From a bacterium (GTDB lineage: Bacteria > Armatimonadota > Fimbriimonadia > Fimbriimonadales > Fimbriimonadaceae): DNA of 40,170 nucleotides. The stretch covers positions 1 to 40,170 of the forward strand of contig PNMZ01000011.1 in the NCBI GenBank assembly GCA_013823945.1, read 5' to 3'. Positions within the stretch are counted from its first letter, which is position 1, and the number at the start of each line of letters is the position of its first letter. The notes under the pieces were generated by a model, which saw nothing but the letters and a program-made list of their open reading frames with translations, was not told where the DNA came from and searched no databases. The translations under genes were made by a program, and so were the position numbers. Of this stretch, positions 1-6,975 are shown piece by piece.

Positions 1-159
1 CCGGTGGGTTTGGTGCTGTTTTGCGGGAGTTTGTATGGGTTGGCGGTAAGTGGGGTTCGGATTTTGGGGGCGATTACGCCTTTGGGGGGTGCGACTTGGA
101 TTTTGGGTTTGGTGTGGTTGGGGGTTTTGGCTGGGCGAGGGGAGTTGTTGGTAGAGTAG
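1..159 (+). CDS. DUF423-family membrane protein, C-terminal part (5' truncated)
   Basis: The frame is open from the first base and stops at TAG 157-159, giving the last 52 residues of a protein whose start lies outside the window. The visible part is two hydrophobic stretches (about residues 1-19 and 32-45) joined by a short segment with RILGAITPLGG, then a short Gly/Arg/Glu tail. The PVGLxLFxGSLY and ITPLGGxxWILG patterns are typical of the DUF423 (YwdK-like) small inner-membrane proteins, which have no established function. Codons end mostly in G or T, like other + genes here. The next gene starts four bases after the stop, so the two are probably co-transcribed. Confidence 0.75.
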   Translation, partial: PVGLVLFCGSLYGLAVSGVRILGAITPLGGATWILGLVWLGVLAGRGELLVE

Positions 160-163
160 GGTT

Positions 164-754
164 ATGATTTCGGCTTTGGTAATGGGTGCGGTTGTGGTGG
201 GAGATGTACGGGAGCCGATGTTTTTGTATCGGCGGGGGGACTGGGGGGCGAAGCCGGTGGTTTTGGAGATGGAGCCGCATAGGATTGACCGGATCACGAT
301 TCATCACACGGGAGTGGCGCAGGTGAAGACGCGTCCTTTTTTTGATAAGTTGCGTGGGTTGCAGGCTTGGAGTCAGCGGGAGGATGAGTTGGCAGGGGGA
401 CGGAAAAAGCCGCAGTGGGCGGACATTCCTTACCATTACTATATTGATTGGCGGGGGGATGTGGCGGAGTGTCGTCCGATTGAGTTGCCGGGGGATACGA
501 ATACGACTTATGATGTTCGGGGTCATGCTTTGGTGGTGATTGAGGGAAGTTTTCCGACGGATGAGTTCAATCGGGATCAGCGGCGGAAGTTGGAGAAGGT
601 GGTTTTGTGGTTGGCGGATCGGTTTGATGTTCCGGCGGATCGGATTGCGGGGCATGTTGATTTTGCGCCAGGGGAGACGGATTGTCCGGGGAGTTCGGTG
701 ATGGAGTATTTGCCGGAGTTGAGGCGGGTGGTTCGGGCCAAGCGGGGAAAATAG
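164..754 (+). CDS. PGRP/Amidase_2-type N-acetylmuramoyl-L-alanine amidase
   Basis: This 196-residue protein matches the peptidoglycan-recognition/amidase type 2 fold, zinc enzymes that cut the bond between N-acetylmuramic acid and L-Ala of the stem peptide. The likely zinc ligands are visible: His47/His48 in TIHHTG, His164 in AGHVDFAP and Cys174 in TDCPG. The WADIPYHYYID block in mid-protein is the usual substrate-groove segment of the family. The first 13 residues are hydrophobic and may be a weak signal or anchor, so export is plausible but not proven. It begins four bases after the DUF423 gene. Substrate and catalytic activity (as opposed to binding only) are inferred from the intact ligands. 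Confidence 0.85.
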   Translation: MISALVMGAVVVGDVREPMFLYRRGDWGAKPVVLEMEPHRIDRITIHHTGVAQVKTRPFFDKLRGLQAWSQREDELAGGRKKPQWADIPYHYYIDWRGDVAECRPIELPGDTNTTYDVRGHALVVIEGSFPTDEFNRDQRRKLEKVVLWLADRFDVPADRIAGHVDFAPGETDCPGSSVMEYLPELRRVVRAKRGK

Positions 755-782
755 GGATAATTGGTCGTAGAACAGAACGGCA

Positions 783-1697
783 ATGATTTTGAGTTTGGTG
801 GCGGGGTTTTTGATGATGCCGACTCCGGTCTTGGGCCGGGGGGAGTGGCTGACGGATTGGGAGAAAGCGAAGCGTTATGCGGCGGCTTTGGGTCGTCCGA
901 TTTTGGCGAATTTCACGGGGTCTGATTGGTGTCCTTATTGTTTGCGGTTGCGGGAAGGAGTTTTTGAGAAGCCGTTGTTTTTGGACTGGGCGGAGGAGGA
1001 AGTGGTTTTGTTTGAGGCAGATTTTCCGCGGGGTAAGGAGTTGCCGGAGCAGTTGGTTGCTCAGAACGAGGCTTTGCAGACAGAGTTTGGGGCATCGGCT
1101 TTTCCGACGGTGGTTTTTGTGACAGCGGGGGGCGATTTGTTGGGTCGGTCAGGCTTTTTGGGGAATGGCGGGGCACGGTATTGGCTGGAACATGCGGAGG
1201 CGCAGATGAATGCGGGCCGGGAGAAGTTGGCGGCGAGTGGCGGGGGCTTGGAAATTGTTGGAAAACCGATGGGGGCGACGGATTTTAGGGGGAAAGCTGC
1301 ACCGGAGTTGGATTGGGGGACTCGGGTTTGGGGGCCAGAACCGGTTCGGGATGGAAAGCCAGTGTTGATTGATTTTTGGGCGACATGGTGCGGTCCGTGT
1401 GTGAAGGAGATGCCGAAATTGAATCGGTGGGCGGAGAAGTTTGGGGATGAGCTATTGGTCGTTGGGGTGACGGATGAGGAGGCGGACAAAGTTGAACGGT
1501 TTGCGAGTCGGTATGAAATTGGATATAGTTTGACGAGTGATCCGGAGCGAAAATTGGGGAATGCGTTTGGGGTGAAGCAGATTCCTTATATGGTTTTGGT
1601 GGGCCGTAATGGGACGGTTCTTTGGCAGGGGACGGTGAACGATGGTGATCCTTTGACGGAAGCAATGATCCGGCGGGTTATTGATTCGGGAAAATAA
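783..1697 (+). CDS. Exported tandem thioredoxin-domain protein (Trx_7 + TlpA/ResA-like)
   Basis: The protein has 304 residues with a short N-terminal hydrophobic segment (1-18), consistent with export. It then carries two thioredoxin-like domains. The first (about 22-145) has a WCPYC active site at 49-53, in the style of thioredoxin_7/DUF255-like domains. The second (about 165-304) has WCGPC at 202-206 and the TlpA/ResA pattern, including the cis-proline segment QIPYMVLV and a GxxLW-type strand near the end. Both CXXC pairs are intact, so each half could exchange disulfides. A role in thiol-disulfide housekeeping outside the cytoplasm is inferred; the substrate is unknown. No good ribosome-binding site precedes ATG 783. 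Confidence 0.85.
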   Translation: MILSLVAGFLMMPTPVLGRGEWLTDWEKAKRYAAALGRPILANFTGSDWCPYCLRLREGVFEKPLFLDWAEEEVVLFEADFPRGKELPEQLVAQNEALQTEFGASAFPTVVFVTAGGDLLGRSGFLGNGGARYWLEHAEAQMNAGREKLAASGGGLEIVGKPMGATDFRGKAAPELDWGTRVWGPEPVRDGKPVLIDFWATWCGPCVKEMPKLNRWAEKFGDELLVVGVTDEEADKVERFASRYEIGYSLTSDPERKLGNAFGVKQIPYMVLVGRNGTVLWQGTVNDGDPLTEAMIRRVIDSGK

Positions 1698-1739
1698 TTT
1701 GTGTTGCGTTAGGTTAGTGGGTGTTGTAGACTTCGATTT

Positions 1740-2447
1740 ATGATTGCGGCGGTTGTTCTTGGGTTGATTTGGGTTGAGAATTCGGCTTTAGTTCCGGTAG
1801 CGCGGACAGGGGCGGATTGGGAGAATCGTCATGCGGCGCAAAAGGCTTTGACGTCGAGCGGAGAAAAGTTTGAGTTGGCTCTGGTGGGAGATTCGATTAC
1901 GCATGGGTGGGGTGGGCGCCCTCAACCGGGGGCGCAGTGGGCGGGGGGCGCACCGGAACTTTATGATTCTTTGTTTGGGCCATATCAGCCGGTGAATTTG
2001 GGGATCAGTGGGGATCGGACGCAGCATGTTTTGTGGCGCTTGGACGACGGGGTTTTGGATGGAGTGAATCCGAAGGTGTGCATGGTGATGATTGGGACGA
2101 ATAACATGGGGAGTAATTCTGAGGCGGAGATCGCGGAGGGGGTGGTTGCGGTTGTTATGAAGTTGCGGGAGAAAGCGCCGAAGACGAAGGTGTTGCTCAG
2201 TTCGATTTTGCCGCGCGAGACGGAGGTGGGGGAAGTACGGAAGAAAGTTGACCGGACGAATGGGATTTTGGCGAAGCATGAATGGCCAGAATGGGTGACT
2301 TATGTTGATTGCGGGCCGGGGTTTTTGGAATCAGATGGTCGTATGAAGCCGGGGCTGATGCCTGATCAGTTGCATCCCAATAAGGCGGGTTATGAAGTTT
2401 GGGGGGCGGCGATCCGTCCAGTTTTGACAAAGATGATGGCTGATTAA
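1740..2447 (+). CDS. SGNH/GDSL-family hydrolase (PAF-acetylhydrolase-like)
   Basis: This 235-residue protein has an N-terminal hydrophobic stretch (1-10) and all SGNH blocks in order: block I LVGDSITHGWGG with nucleophile Ser52, block II Gly91 in LGISGDRT, block III GTNN with Asn121, and block V DQLHPNKAGY with Asp209 and His212. This arrangement is that of the platelet-activating-factor acetylhydrolase-like esterases, often acting on acetylated sugars or lipids. The substrate cannot be read from sequence. It follows the thioredoxin gene by about 40 bases in the same direction and shares its G/T-ending codon style. A second, more divergent SGNH protein lies at 3440. Confidence 0.88.
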   Translation: MIAAVVLGLIWVENSALVPVARTGADWENRHAAQKALTSSGEKFELALVGDSITHGWGGRPQPGAQWAGGAPELYDSLFGPYQPVNLGISGDRTQHVLWRLDDGVLDGVNPKVCMVMIGTNNMGSNSEAEIAEGVVAVVMKLREKAPKTKVLLSSILPRETEVGEVRKKVDRTNGILAKHEWPEWVTYVDCGPGFLESDGRMKPGLMPDQLHPNKAGYEVWGAAIRPVLTKMMAD

Positions 2448-2531
2448 GGCGAGATTAAGCATTGGCGAAGTCTTAATGCGTAAGTCCTTTGATTGCGGGA
2501 TTTTTAACTTTTGACAGATTGACTAACGGGT

Positions 2532-3365
2532 GTGAGAAATCATCGAACTATTCATGCATTCACCCTTATCGAGCTGTTGGTTGTGATTGCAATCATCGCG
2601 ATTTTGGCGGCTATTTTGTTCCCGGTTTTTGCTCAGGCAAAATCAGCGGCCAAGAAGACACAGGCGCTCAGCAATTTGAAGCAGATTGGAACGGCGTCTT
2701 ACATTTATATGAACGACTACGACGGTTGGGTGAACCGAAAGTGGTGGGATATGCATGTGGATTTGCTCCCTTACACGAAGAATATCGATATCTTCACAGA
2801 CCCTGCGAGTTCGGCACCCAAGCCTTTTCAGCGGGAGTTTACGAACTTTTCGTTCACTGACCGGTACCCGGGCGACACGAGTTTGGTTGCGAATGGGACA
2901 TTTTGGACAAATACTCCGAACAATTCAACGAGCGCGGGAAATCGGCCGTCGCTCTTCGGTCACTTTGGTCGGAACGATGAGTTGTTACACAACTTTGGGT
3001 TCACCGGTCAACAAGGTGGACAGATCAATACATCGAGCAATGAGTCGACTTGGGAGTCGGTAAGCGACAAGATTTTCTATGCGTGTGTCCGAGACGGGTC
3101 GGAAGATAATGACACAAATGACTTTGATGAGGACAATGCGATTTACTTCGAGCCGGGCGGTACCAATTGGGATCAAATTTTTAACCAATTGAGTAAGCGA
3201 CATAACGGAGGTTCAGTTTTTGTTCATTTGGATACAAGTGCCAAGTATCGAAAGTGGGAATGGATGACGAGCATGGAAGGGAAAAAGGCTCTGAACCCTG
3301 CTTGTTCTCAACTTCCGAACAACCAATCTTGGTCAGCCGCCGCTTGTACCTACACTGAAAATTAG
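2532..3365 (+). CDS. Type II secretion/type IV prepilin-like protein with N-terminal methylation motif
   Basis: The 277-residue protein begins at a GTG codon and has a short basic leader (MRNHRTIHA), then [13 protein letters not shown], the class III prepilin signal with Glu at +5 and a hydrophobic helix to about residue 30, followed by FPVFAQAK. The residue before the cleavage point is Ala rather than the canonical Gly, a variant that appears common in this kind of bacterium. The remainder is a DUF1559-like globular domain rich in Asn, Asp, Trp and Tyr. Such proteins are processed by prepilin peptidase and exposed at the surface or in a pseudopilus; the role of this one is unknown. Codon use is more mixed than in its neighbours. 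No Shine-Dalgarno sequence is evident before the GTG. Confidence 0.82.
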   Translation: MRNHRTIHAFTLIELLVVIAIIAILAAILFPVFAQAKSAAKKTQALSNLKQIGTASYIYMNDYDGWVNRKWWDMHVDLLPYTKNIDIFTDPASSAPKPFQREFTNFSFTDRYPGDTSLVANGTFWTNTPNNSTSAGNRPSLFGHFGRNDELLHNFGFTGQQGGQINTSSNESTWESVSDKIFYACVRDGSEDNDTNDFDEDNAIYFEPGGTNWDQIFNQLSKRHNGGSVFVHLDTSAKYRKWEWMTSMEGKKALNPACSQLPNNQSWSAAACTYTEN

Positions 3366-3379
3366 ACTGATCTTCGTTC

Positions 3380-3430
3380 ACCCCGGTGGTTTCTAATTGC
3401 TTTTGGAACCAATGCAAGCACTACCGGGGT
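3380..3430. other. Inverted repeat between prepilin and SGNH genes
   Basis: ACCCCGGT (3380-3387) is perfectly complementary to ACCGGGGT (3423-3430). Inside it GGTTTC (3388-3393) pairs with GGAACC (3405-3410). It lies after the prepilin stop and just before the next start. It has no T-run, so it is more likely an mRNA structure or protein-binding palindrome than an intrinsic terminator. Function is unknown. Confidence 0.4.
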
Positions 3431-3439
3431 AGGTGAGAT

Positions 3440-4111
3440 ATGGTGTTGATTTTGGTGGCGGTTGGGGTAATGCAGATGGTGGGGCCGTCGATTTTGTTTG
3501 TTGGGAACAGTCATACGGCTACGGGGGATATTCCGGGGATGGTGGTTGCGGGGTTGCGTTTGGATGGGGATTGGGCGAATGTCCGGTATCAGGTTTGGTC
3601 GGCAGGGGTCTTGAACGATTGGGCGGCCAATCCAGAGCGGGTTAAGGCATTGAAGAACGAGAAGTGGGATGTCGCAGTATTGCAAGGGGCTTCGATAAGC
3701 CAGTCGCACAAATACACTTATTCGCAGTCGGGGGGAGTTGAGTTAGCCAGGAGACTTTTGGAGAAGGGGACGAGGGTTTTGTATTTTTCAGAGTGGTCGC
3801 GGGCGGGTTGGGATGAGACGGCATATATTGAAGAGATTTATCGTGGGATTCAAAAGGAAACAAAAGGGGGAGAAATAGTGCGAGTCGGGATGGTTTGGGA
3901 TCGGATGCGAGCGAAGGCGCCGCGCTATAAATTGATCAGCGAGGATGGGAACCATGCTCGGTTAGATGGTGCATATGTGGCGGCGCGGGCGATTGCGGCG
4001 GGGATTCTGGGGTCGGATCAAGACTATGAGGTGCCCGGGATTTCACATGGCCTAGCTGAGCAGGTGAGCCTGGCGATGCCGAAGGATAATGAGCTTTTGA
4101 TTCGGCGTTAG
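3440..4111 (+). CDS. SGNH-like hydrolase (DUF4886-like), probably exported
   Basis: The protein has 223 residues with a hydrophobic start. FVGNSHT carries a nucleophile-like Ser24, and EDGNHARLDGAY near the end holds Asp169 and His172 in the usual D-x-x-H spacing. The segment VLQGASISQS fits block III in a divergent form. This matches the SGNH fold of the DUF4886 type more closely than the classical GDSL esterase at 1740. Substrate is unknown. It converges on the kynureninase gene; the two stop codons overlap (4108-4111) with no room for a terminator between them, so antisense read-through is possible. Confidence 0.75.
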   Translation: MVLILVAVGVMQMVGPSILFVGNSHTATGDIPGMVVAGLRLDGDWANVRYQVWSAGVLNDWAANPERVKALKNEKWDVAVLQGASISQSHKYTYSQSGGVELARRLLEKGTRVLYFSEWSRAGWDETAYIEEIYRGIQKETKGGEIVRVGMVWDRMRAKAPRYKLISEDGNHARLDGAYVAARAIAAGILGSDQDYEVPGISHGLAEQVSLAMPKDNELLIRR

Positions 4112-5262
4112 TTCATTTTGGATAGTGTCTGAGCGACGAGAGCGAACTCCTCGGTGGTATTGAGGGGGTGGGGTCCAAAGCGGACGAAGCCGTTTCGGGA
4201 ATCGACCTTGATGTTGTTTTGTTTGAGGTGGTTGACAATCTCTTTGTGGTTTTCGGCGGGAAGGAGGGAGAATGCGCCAAATTGGGTGGGGTCTTCGGGT
4301 TCGAAGATGGGAATGTTATGGTCGCGGAAGATTTGGCTCATTTGGGCTTGTTGGGCGAGGGAAGTGGCGCGGAGTTTTTCGACGGTGAAGTGTTCGAGGT
4401 ATTCGAGTCCGGGGAGGGCTTGGTAGGCTTGGATTATGGGGGGAGTGGATTCCCACCAGGCGCGGTGGTCTTCGGCTCGGTCGGCAGTGCGGGCGTAGCC
4501 GAAGAGTTCTTTTTTGGCGAACCATCCGGTGTCAAGGGTTTGGTGGGCTTGAGGATTGGCGATGGCGAGCCAGCAGGAGCCGGGGCCGCCGTGGACGTAT
4601 TTGTATGAGCCACCGATGGCGAAGTCGGCGTCGGGCCAGGGTTGATCTATGACGCCGAAGCTGTGGTAGGTGTCCAGGAGGACGAGGGCCTCGTTTGAGT
4701 GAGCGTGGGCAATTACTTTGTCGAGATCGGGGAATAGTTGTCCGGTTGTGAAGTTGACGACGCTGATGATGACGAGATCGGTTTGGGGAGTGATTTGGGC
4801 GATGAAATCGTCGGCGGTTAATGTTGGGACAGGCTCGGTTGGTTGAGGGTTGACCCAATTGGTTTTGACGAGTCCTTGAGCTTCGTAAGTGCGTAGAATG
4901 AAGTCGATGCTGTCGAATTCTAGGGATGAGGTGACGATGTTCAGGGTTCTTTGGGGAAAGCAGTTGAGGACGGCGCGGAGTCCCTGTCCGGCGGATGTTT
5001 TGAGGACGACGGATCCCGGGTCAGGCAGGCGGATAAGAGACTTGACTTTGGCGTTGTAGGAGTCGAGGGTTTGGAGCCAAGGTTCCCAAGCGTCATCAAG
5101 ATCGGAGTACCAATGGTCTAGGTATTCGTTTATTTTGTCATGGGTGGCGTCAAGAGGACGTCCGAGGCTGTGGTTGGCGAGATAGATGCCGTTGGGATTG
5201 TGTCGGGTGAAGAGAGGGGCGATTTGGGTTTGGATTTCTTGGGGGGTGAGGGGGGAGGTCAT
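4108..5262 (-). CDS. kynU: Kynureninase (PLP-dependent, fold type I)
   Basis: The product is a 384-residue PLP enzyme. Visible marks are the N-terminal NHSLGRPLDAT, the phosphate-binding TSAGQG region near residue 90, Asp197 in LLDTYHSFG (contacts the pyridine nitrogen), and the Schiff-base Lys221 in GGSYKYVHGGPG, which matches the SYKYxxxGPG signature of kynureninases. Kynureninase cleaves kynurenine (or 3-hydroxykynurenine) to anthranilate (or 3-hydroxyanthranilate) and alanine. The adjacent tryptophan 2,3-dioxygenase on the same strand supports this reading; sequence alone could also fit another class V aminotransferase-fold enzyme. Codons end mostly in C/A, as in other - genes here. No formamidase gene, needed between the two steps, is in the window. 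Confidence 0.82.
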   Translation of the reverse strand: MTSPLTPQEIQTQIAPLFTRHNPNGIYLANHSLGRPLDATHDKINEYLDHWYSDLDDAWEPWLQTLDSYNAKVKSLIRLPDPGSVVLKTSAGQGLRAVLNCFPQRTLNIVTSSLEFDSIDFILRTYEAQGLVKTNWVNPQPTEPVPTLTADDFIAQITPQTDLVIISVVNFTTGQLFPDLDKVIAHAHSNEALVLLDTYHSFGVIDQPWPDADFAIGGSYKYVHGGPGSCWLAIANPQAHQTLDTGWFAKKELFGYARTADRAEDHRAWWESTPPIIQAYQALPGLEYLEHFTVEKLRATSLAQQAQMSQIFRDHNIPIFEPEDPTQFGAFSLLPAENHKEIVNHLKQNNIKVDSRNGFVRFGPHPLNTTEEFALVAQTLSKMN

Positions 5263-5283
5263 GGATTTTGTTCTGTGAAAATG

Positions 5284-5341
5284 GTCAACCCCTCCCGACC
5301 CTTCGGGCCGTCCTCCTCAAATTTGGGGAGGGAAGGGCTGT
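5284..5341. repeat. Dispersed palindromic (REP-like) repeat, copy 1
   Basis: The segment opens with GTCAACCCCTCCCGACCC (5284-5301), the same 18 bases that open the copy at 39913. CCCTCCC (5290-5296) pairs with GGGAGGG (5326-5332), and an inner CCTCC/GGAGG hairpin can form around the AAATTT centre. It lies between the kynureninase start and the tryptophan dioxygenase stop, that is, inside the putative kyn transcript. Confidence 0.65.
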
Positions 5342-5344
5342 GAA

Positions 5345-6178
5345 TCATAATTCTGTCCTTACGGCCCAGAGTTCGGGGAAGAGACGGATGTTGACGGCCC
5401 GGCGGAGGAATGGGACTCCGCTGCTACCTCCGGTTCCGGTTTTGAATCCGATGATGCGTTCAACAGTGAGGACGTGGCGGAACCTCCAGAGGGTGAATTG
5501 TTCTTCGATGTCGACGAGTTTTTCGGCCATTTCGTAGGCGTCCCAGTGGTCGTGGGGGTGGGTATAGATTTGTTTAAATGCGGCGGTTACGGCGTCATTT
5601 GATTCGTAGGGTTGGCTGAAGTCGCGGCTAATACTGGAGTCTGGAATGAGGAGTCCTTGTCGGTGGAGGTGGAGCAGGAATTCGTCGTAGATACTGGGGG
5701 CGTTGAGGGTTGCGGTTAGTTCAGCATGGATAATGGAGTGATGCCGGAAGACGGAAGTGGCTTGGGGGTCTTTGTTGCCGAGGAGGAATTCAATGGTTCG
5801 GAATTGGTGAGACTGGAAGCCCGAGGCGTTGCCGAGGACTCCGCGGAATTGAATATATTCGGATGGAGTGAGGGTTTCGAGTACGGCCCATTGTTCGAAG
5901 AGCATTCGCTGGACATGTTTAACTCGAGCGAGAATTTTGAAGCAGGGGCTGAGTTCGTCGGCTTGGATATGAGCGATGGCGGCGCGGAGCTCGTGGATAA
6001 CGAGCTTCATCCAGAGTTCTGATGTTTGGTGTTGGATGATGAAGAGGGTTTCGTCGTGATGGGGTGGATTGCTGAGGGGTTCTTGTGCGGAGAGAATGCG
6101 GTCTAGGTGGAGGTAACCGCTGTAATCCATTCGGTTGGTGAAGTCTTGTTGAATTGTTGGCTCGAATGGTCTTGACAT
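5345..6178 (-). CDS. kynA: Tryptophan 2,3-dioxygenase
   Basis: With the ATG at 6178 the protein has 277 residues; an in-frame TTG at 6211 would add 11. The ATG is preferred because the sequence from MSRPFEPTI onward aligns with known bacterial enzymes from their start. The family hallmarks are present: [14 protein letters not shown] with His50, [12 protein letters not shown] with Tyr108 and Arg112, [17 protein letters not shown], the proximal heme ligand His235 in [16 protein letters not shown], and the [11 protein letters not shown] loop. It is a cytoplasmic heme enzyme that opens the indole ring of L-Trp to N-formylkynurenine. It sits upstream of kynU on the same strand, about 80 bases apart across a palindromic repeat, so the two probably form a tryptophan-degrading unit. 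Confidence 0.95.
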   Translation of the reverse strand: MSRPFEPTIQQDFTNRMDYSGYLHLDRILSAQEPLSNPPHHDETLFIIQHQTSELWMKLVIHELRAAIAHIQADELSPCFKILARVKHVQRMLFEQWAVLETLTPSEYIQFRGVLGNASGFQSHQFRTIEFLLGNKDPQATSVFRHHSIIHAELTATLNAPSIYDEFLLHLHRQGLLIPDSSISRDFSQPYESNDAVTAAFKQIYTHPHDHWDAYEMAEKLVDIEEQFTLWRFRHVLTVERIIGFKTGTGGSSGVPFLRRAVNIRLFPELWAVRTEL

Positions 6179-6304
6179 GTGTGGAGTTGTACCTGTGTGG
6201 GGGATGAGCAAGATGTGGGTTTTACGCCAGTATTTTTGCGGGGTCGAGTATGTTATGTTGCTTTGTGGGTCGTAATGAAATTTACTTTAGAGGGATTTCC
6301 CGTG

Positions 6305-6333
6305 TTGCAGGAGGGGAGATATTAGGTGATACT
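6305..6333 (+). promoter_or_regulatory. Candidate sigma70-type promoter
   Basis: TTGCAG (6305-6310) and GATACT (6328-6333) are 17 bases apart. A transcript starting near 6340 would run into the hairpin and T-run ending at 6471, giving an RNA of roughly 130 nt. The match is by eye only. Confidence 0.35.
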
Positions 6334-6339
6334 GTGGAT

Positions 6340-6471
6340 GTTCTCAAGAAGAACAAAGAACTTTGAAAACTTGATTGGGGTGAAGATCGCCGAGTCGGTC
6401 GGGAGCTTTGAAGAGAGGAGCGGTGTCTCATTGGAGACATCCAGGCTCTCCGCCGACTCTAGCGTCTTTTT
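6340..6471 (+). ncRNA. Candidate small RNA ending in a long terminator-like hairpin
   Basis: A long hairpin spans 6385-6466. The main helix pairs 6392-6405 with 6446-6459 (13 pairs, one C-C mismatch, two G-U). An outer five-pair helix joins 6385-6390 to 6462-6466 with one bulge. An apical helix pairs TGTCTC (6424-6429) with GAGACA (6434-6439) around an ATTG loop. Five T residues follow at 6467-6471, as in an intrinsic terminator. There is no + gene upstream that this could terminate, because the nearest upstream genes are on -, so an independent short RNA is the simplest reading. The 5' end is inferred from the promoter-like boxes. Confidence 0.4.
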
Positions 6472-6493
6472 GTGAACGGGCTGTTTAAGATTT

Positions 6494-6523
6494 GGATTCC
6501 GAAGTTTTTGGGCTTCGGAGTCC
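6494..6523 (+). other. 11-bp hairpin
   Basis: GGATTCCGAAG (6494-6504) pairs completely, with one U-G, with CTTCGGAGTCC (6513-6523) around an 8-base loop. It is the first of several hairpins leading to the terminator-like structure at 6587-6623. Confidence 0.45.
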
Positions 6524-6526
6524 TGC

Positions 6527-6623
6527 GGCACCAACGAGTGCCCTCGTAGACGGGACATGAGCAAAAAGAGCACAAACCTCTCCGATGGCCGGCACTCGTT
6601 TTCCTCGGTGCCGGTCGTTTTTT
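6527..6623 (+). promoter_or_regulatory. Attenuator-like switch with terminator hairpin
   Basis: The terminator arm GGCCGGCAC (6587-6595) pairs with GTGCCGGTC (6608-6616), followed by six T (6618-6623). The upstream segment AACGAGTGCC (6533-6542) is a perfect 10-base complement of GGCACTCGTT (6591-6600), which includes much of the terminator's 5' arm, so it could act as antiterminator. It can itself be locked in a local hairpin (GGCAC 6527-6531 with GTGCC 6538-6542). These mutually exclusive pairings are the classical layout of an attenuator or riboswitch platform. The ligand or trigger, and the controlled gene (6976 is 350 bases downstream), are unknown. Confidence 0.4.
6568..6589 (+). repeat. 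Short direct repeat, copy 1
   Basis: The segment begins GAGCACAAAC and ends TCCGATGGC. It recurs with small changes at 6708-6730. Copy 1 overlaps the 5' arm of the terminator-like hairpin. Confidence 0.5.
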
Positions 6624-6707
6624 CCCGATTTTGGTCGGAAAAAAACGAATAGGAGTTTTTGCAACCTCCACTTCAAATCAAACGCTGGACAAAGTTCTCC
6701 AGCAACT

Positions 6708-6730
6708 GAGCACAAACTCAATCCGATGGC
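6708..6730 (+). repeat. Short direct repeat, copy 2
   Basis: The segment begins GAGCACAAAC and ends TCCGATGGC, like 6568-6589, with a one-base length difference in the middle. The two copies are 140 bases apart. Here no terminator follows. Confidence 0.5.
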
Positions 6731-6835
6731 ACGACAGGATAGGTTCCTTGTTCCATCAGGGTTGATTATATCTGAACATGGTGGCTTTGCGTGGGATTTG
6801 ATACTCGCAAAGTTGCCAGGTTTGAGACGATTTGT

Positions 6836-6935
6836 CTGGACTTGTCCAGGCAGGGGCATTGCCCCGCAAGTAAGAGGAGCGTACCAATTGTCAGAACGGG
6901 CTGTTGGCACTACAAGGGGCTAGGAAACTGGCCCC
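6836..6935 (+). other. Hairpin series with a GAAA tetraloop, upstream of the 6976 gene
   Basis: Three hairpins stand in a row: CTGGA/TCCAG (6836-6840 with 6845-6849), GGGGC/GCCCC (6853-6857 with 6861-6865), and GGGGCTAG (6916-6923) paired with CTGGCCCC (6928-6935) around a GAAA loop, a stable GNRA tetraloop. They lie 40-140 bases before the ATG at 6976 and could form its leader or belong to a separate RNA. No T-run follows the last stem. Confidence 0.4.
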
Positions 6936-6975
6936 AACTTGTCTTATTTGCTCATTGGATTAGGTTGATTTTGGA

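Larger units (their letters stand above)
6179..6975. other. Long gene-free region rich in RNA-like structure
   Basis: Open frames here have unconvincing protein content and codon use, and none matches a family I recognise. The region contains several strong hairpins, two terminator-like structures on the + strand and two short direct repeats, listed separately. The G/T-rich bias typical of the + strand is weaker here than in flanking genes. No tRNA, tmRNA, RNase P or SRP RNA signature was found. Confidence 0.6.

Noticed and set aside
2985..3203. Frames opposite the prepilin-like gene
   Set aside because: The prepilin signal and codon pattern support the + gene; the antisense frame has no features.
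6485..6910. Open frame of 141 codons on the - strand in the gene-free region
   Set aside because: Composition is unlike the C/A-ended codon style of - genes, it has no recognisable motif and it runs across several strong hairpins and both direct repeats.
6585..6923. Open frame of 112 codons on the + strand overlapping the terminator-like hairpin
   Set aside because: It starts inside the terminator stem, has no ribosome-binding site and its protein shows no family pattern.
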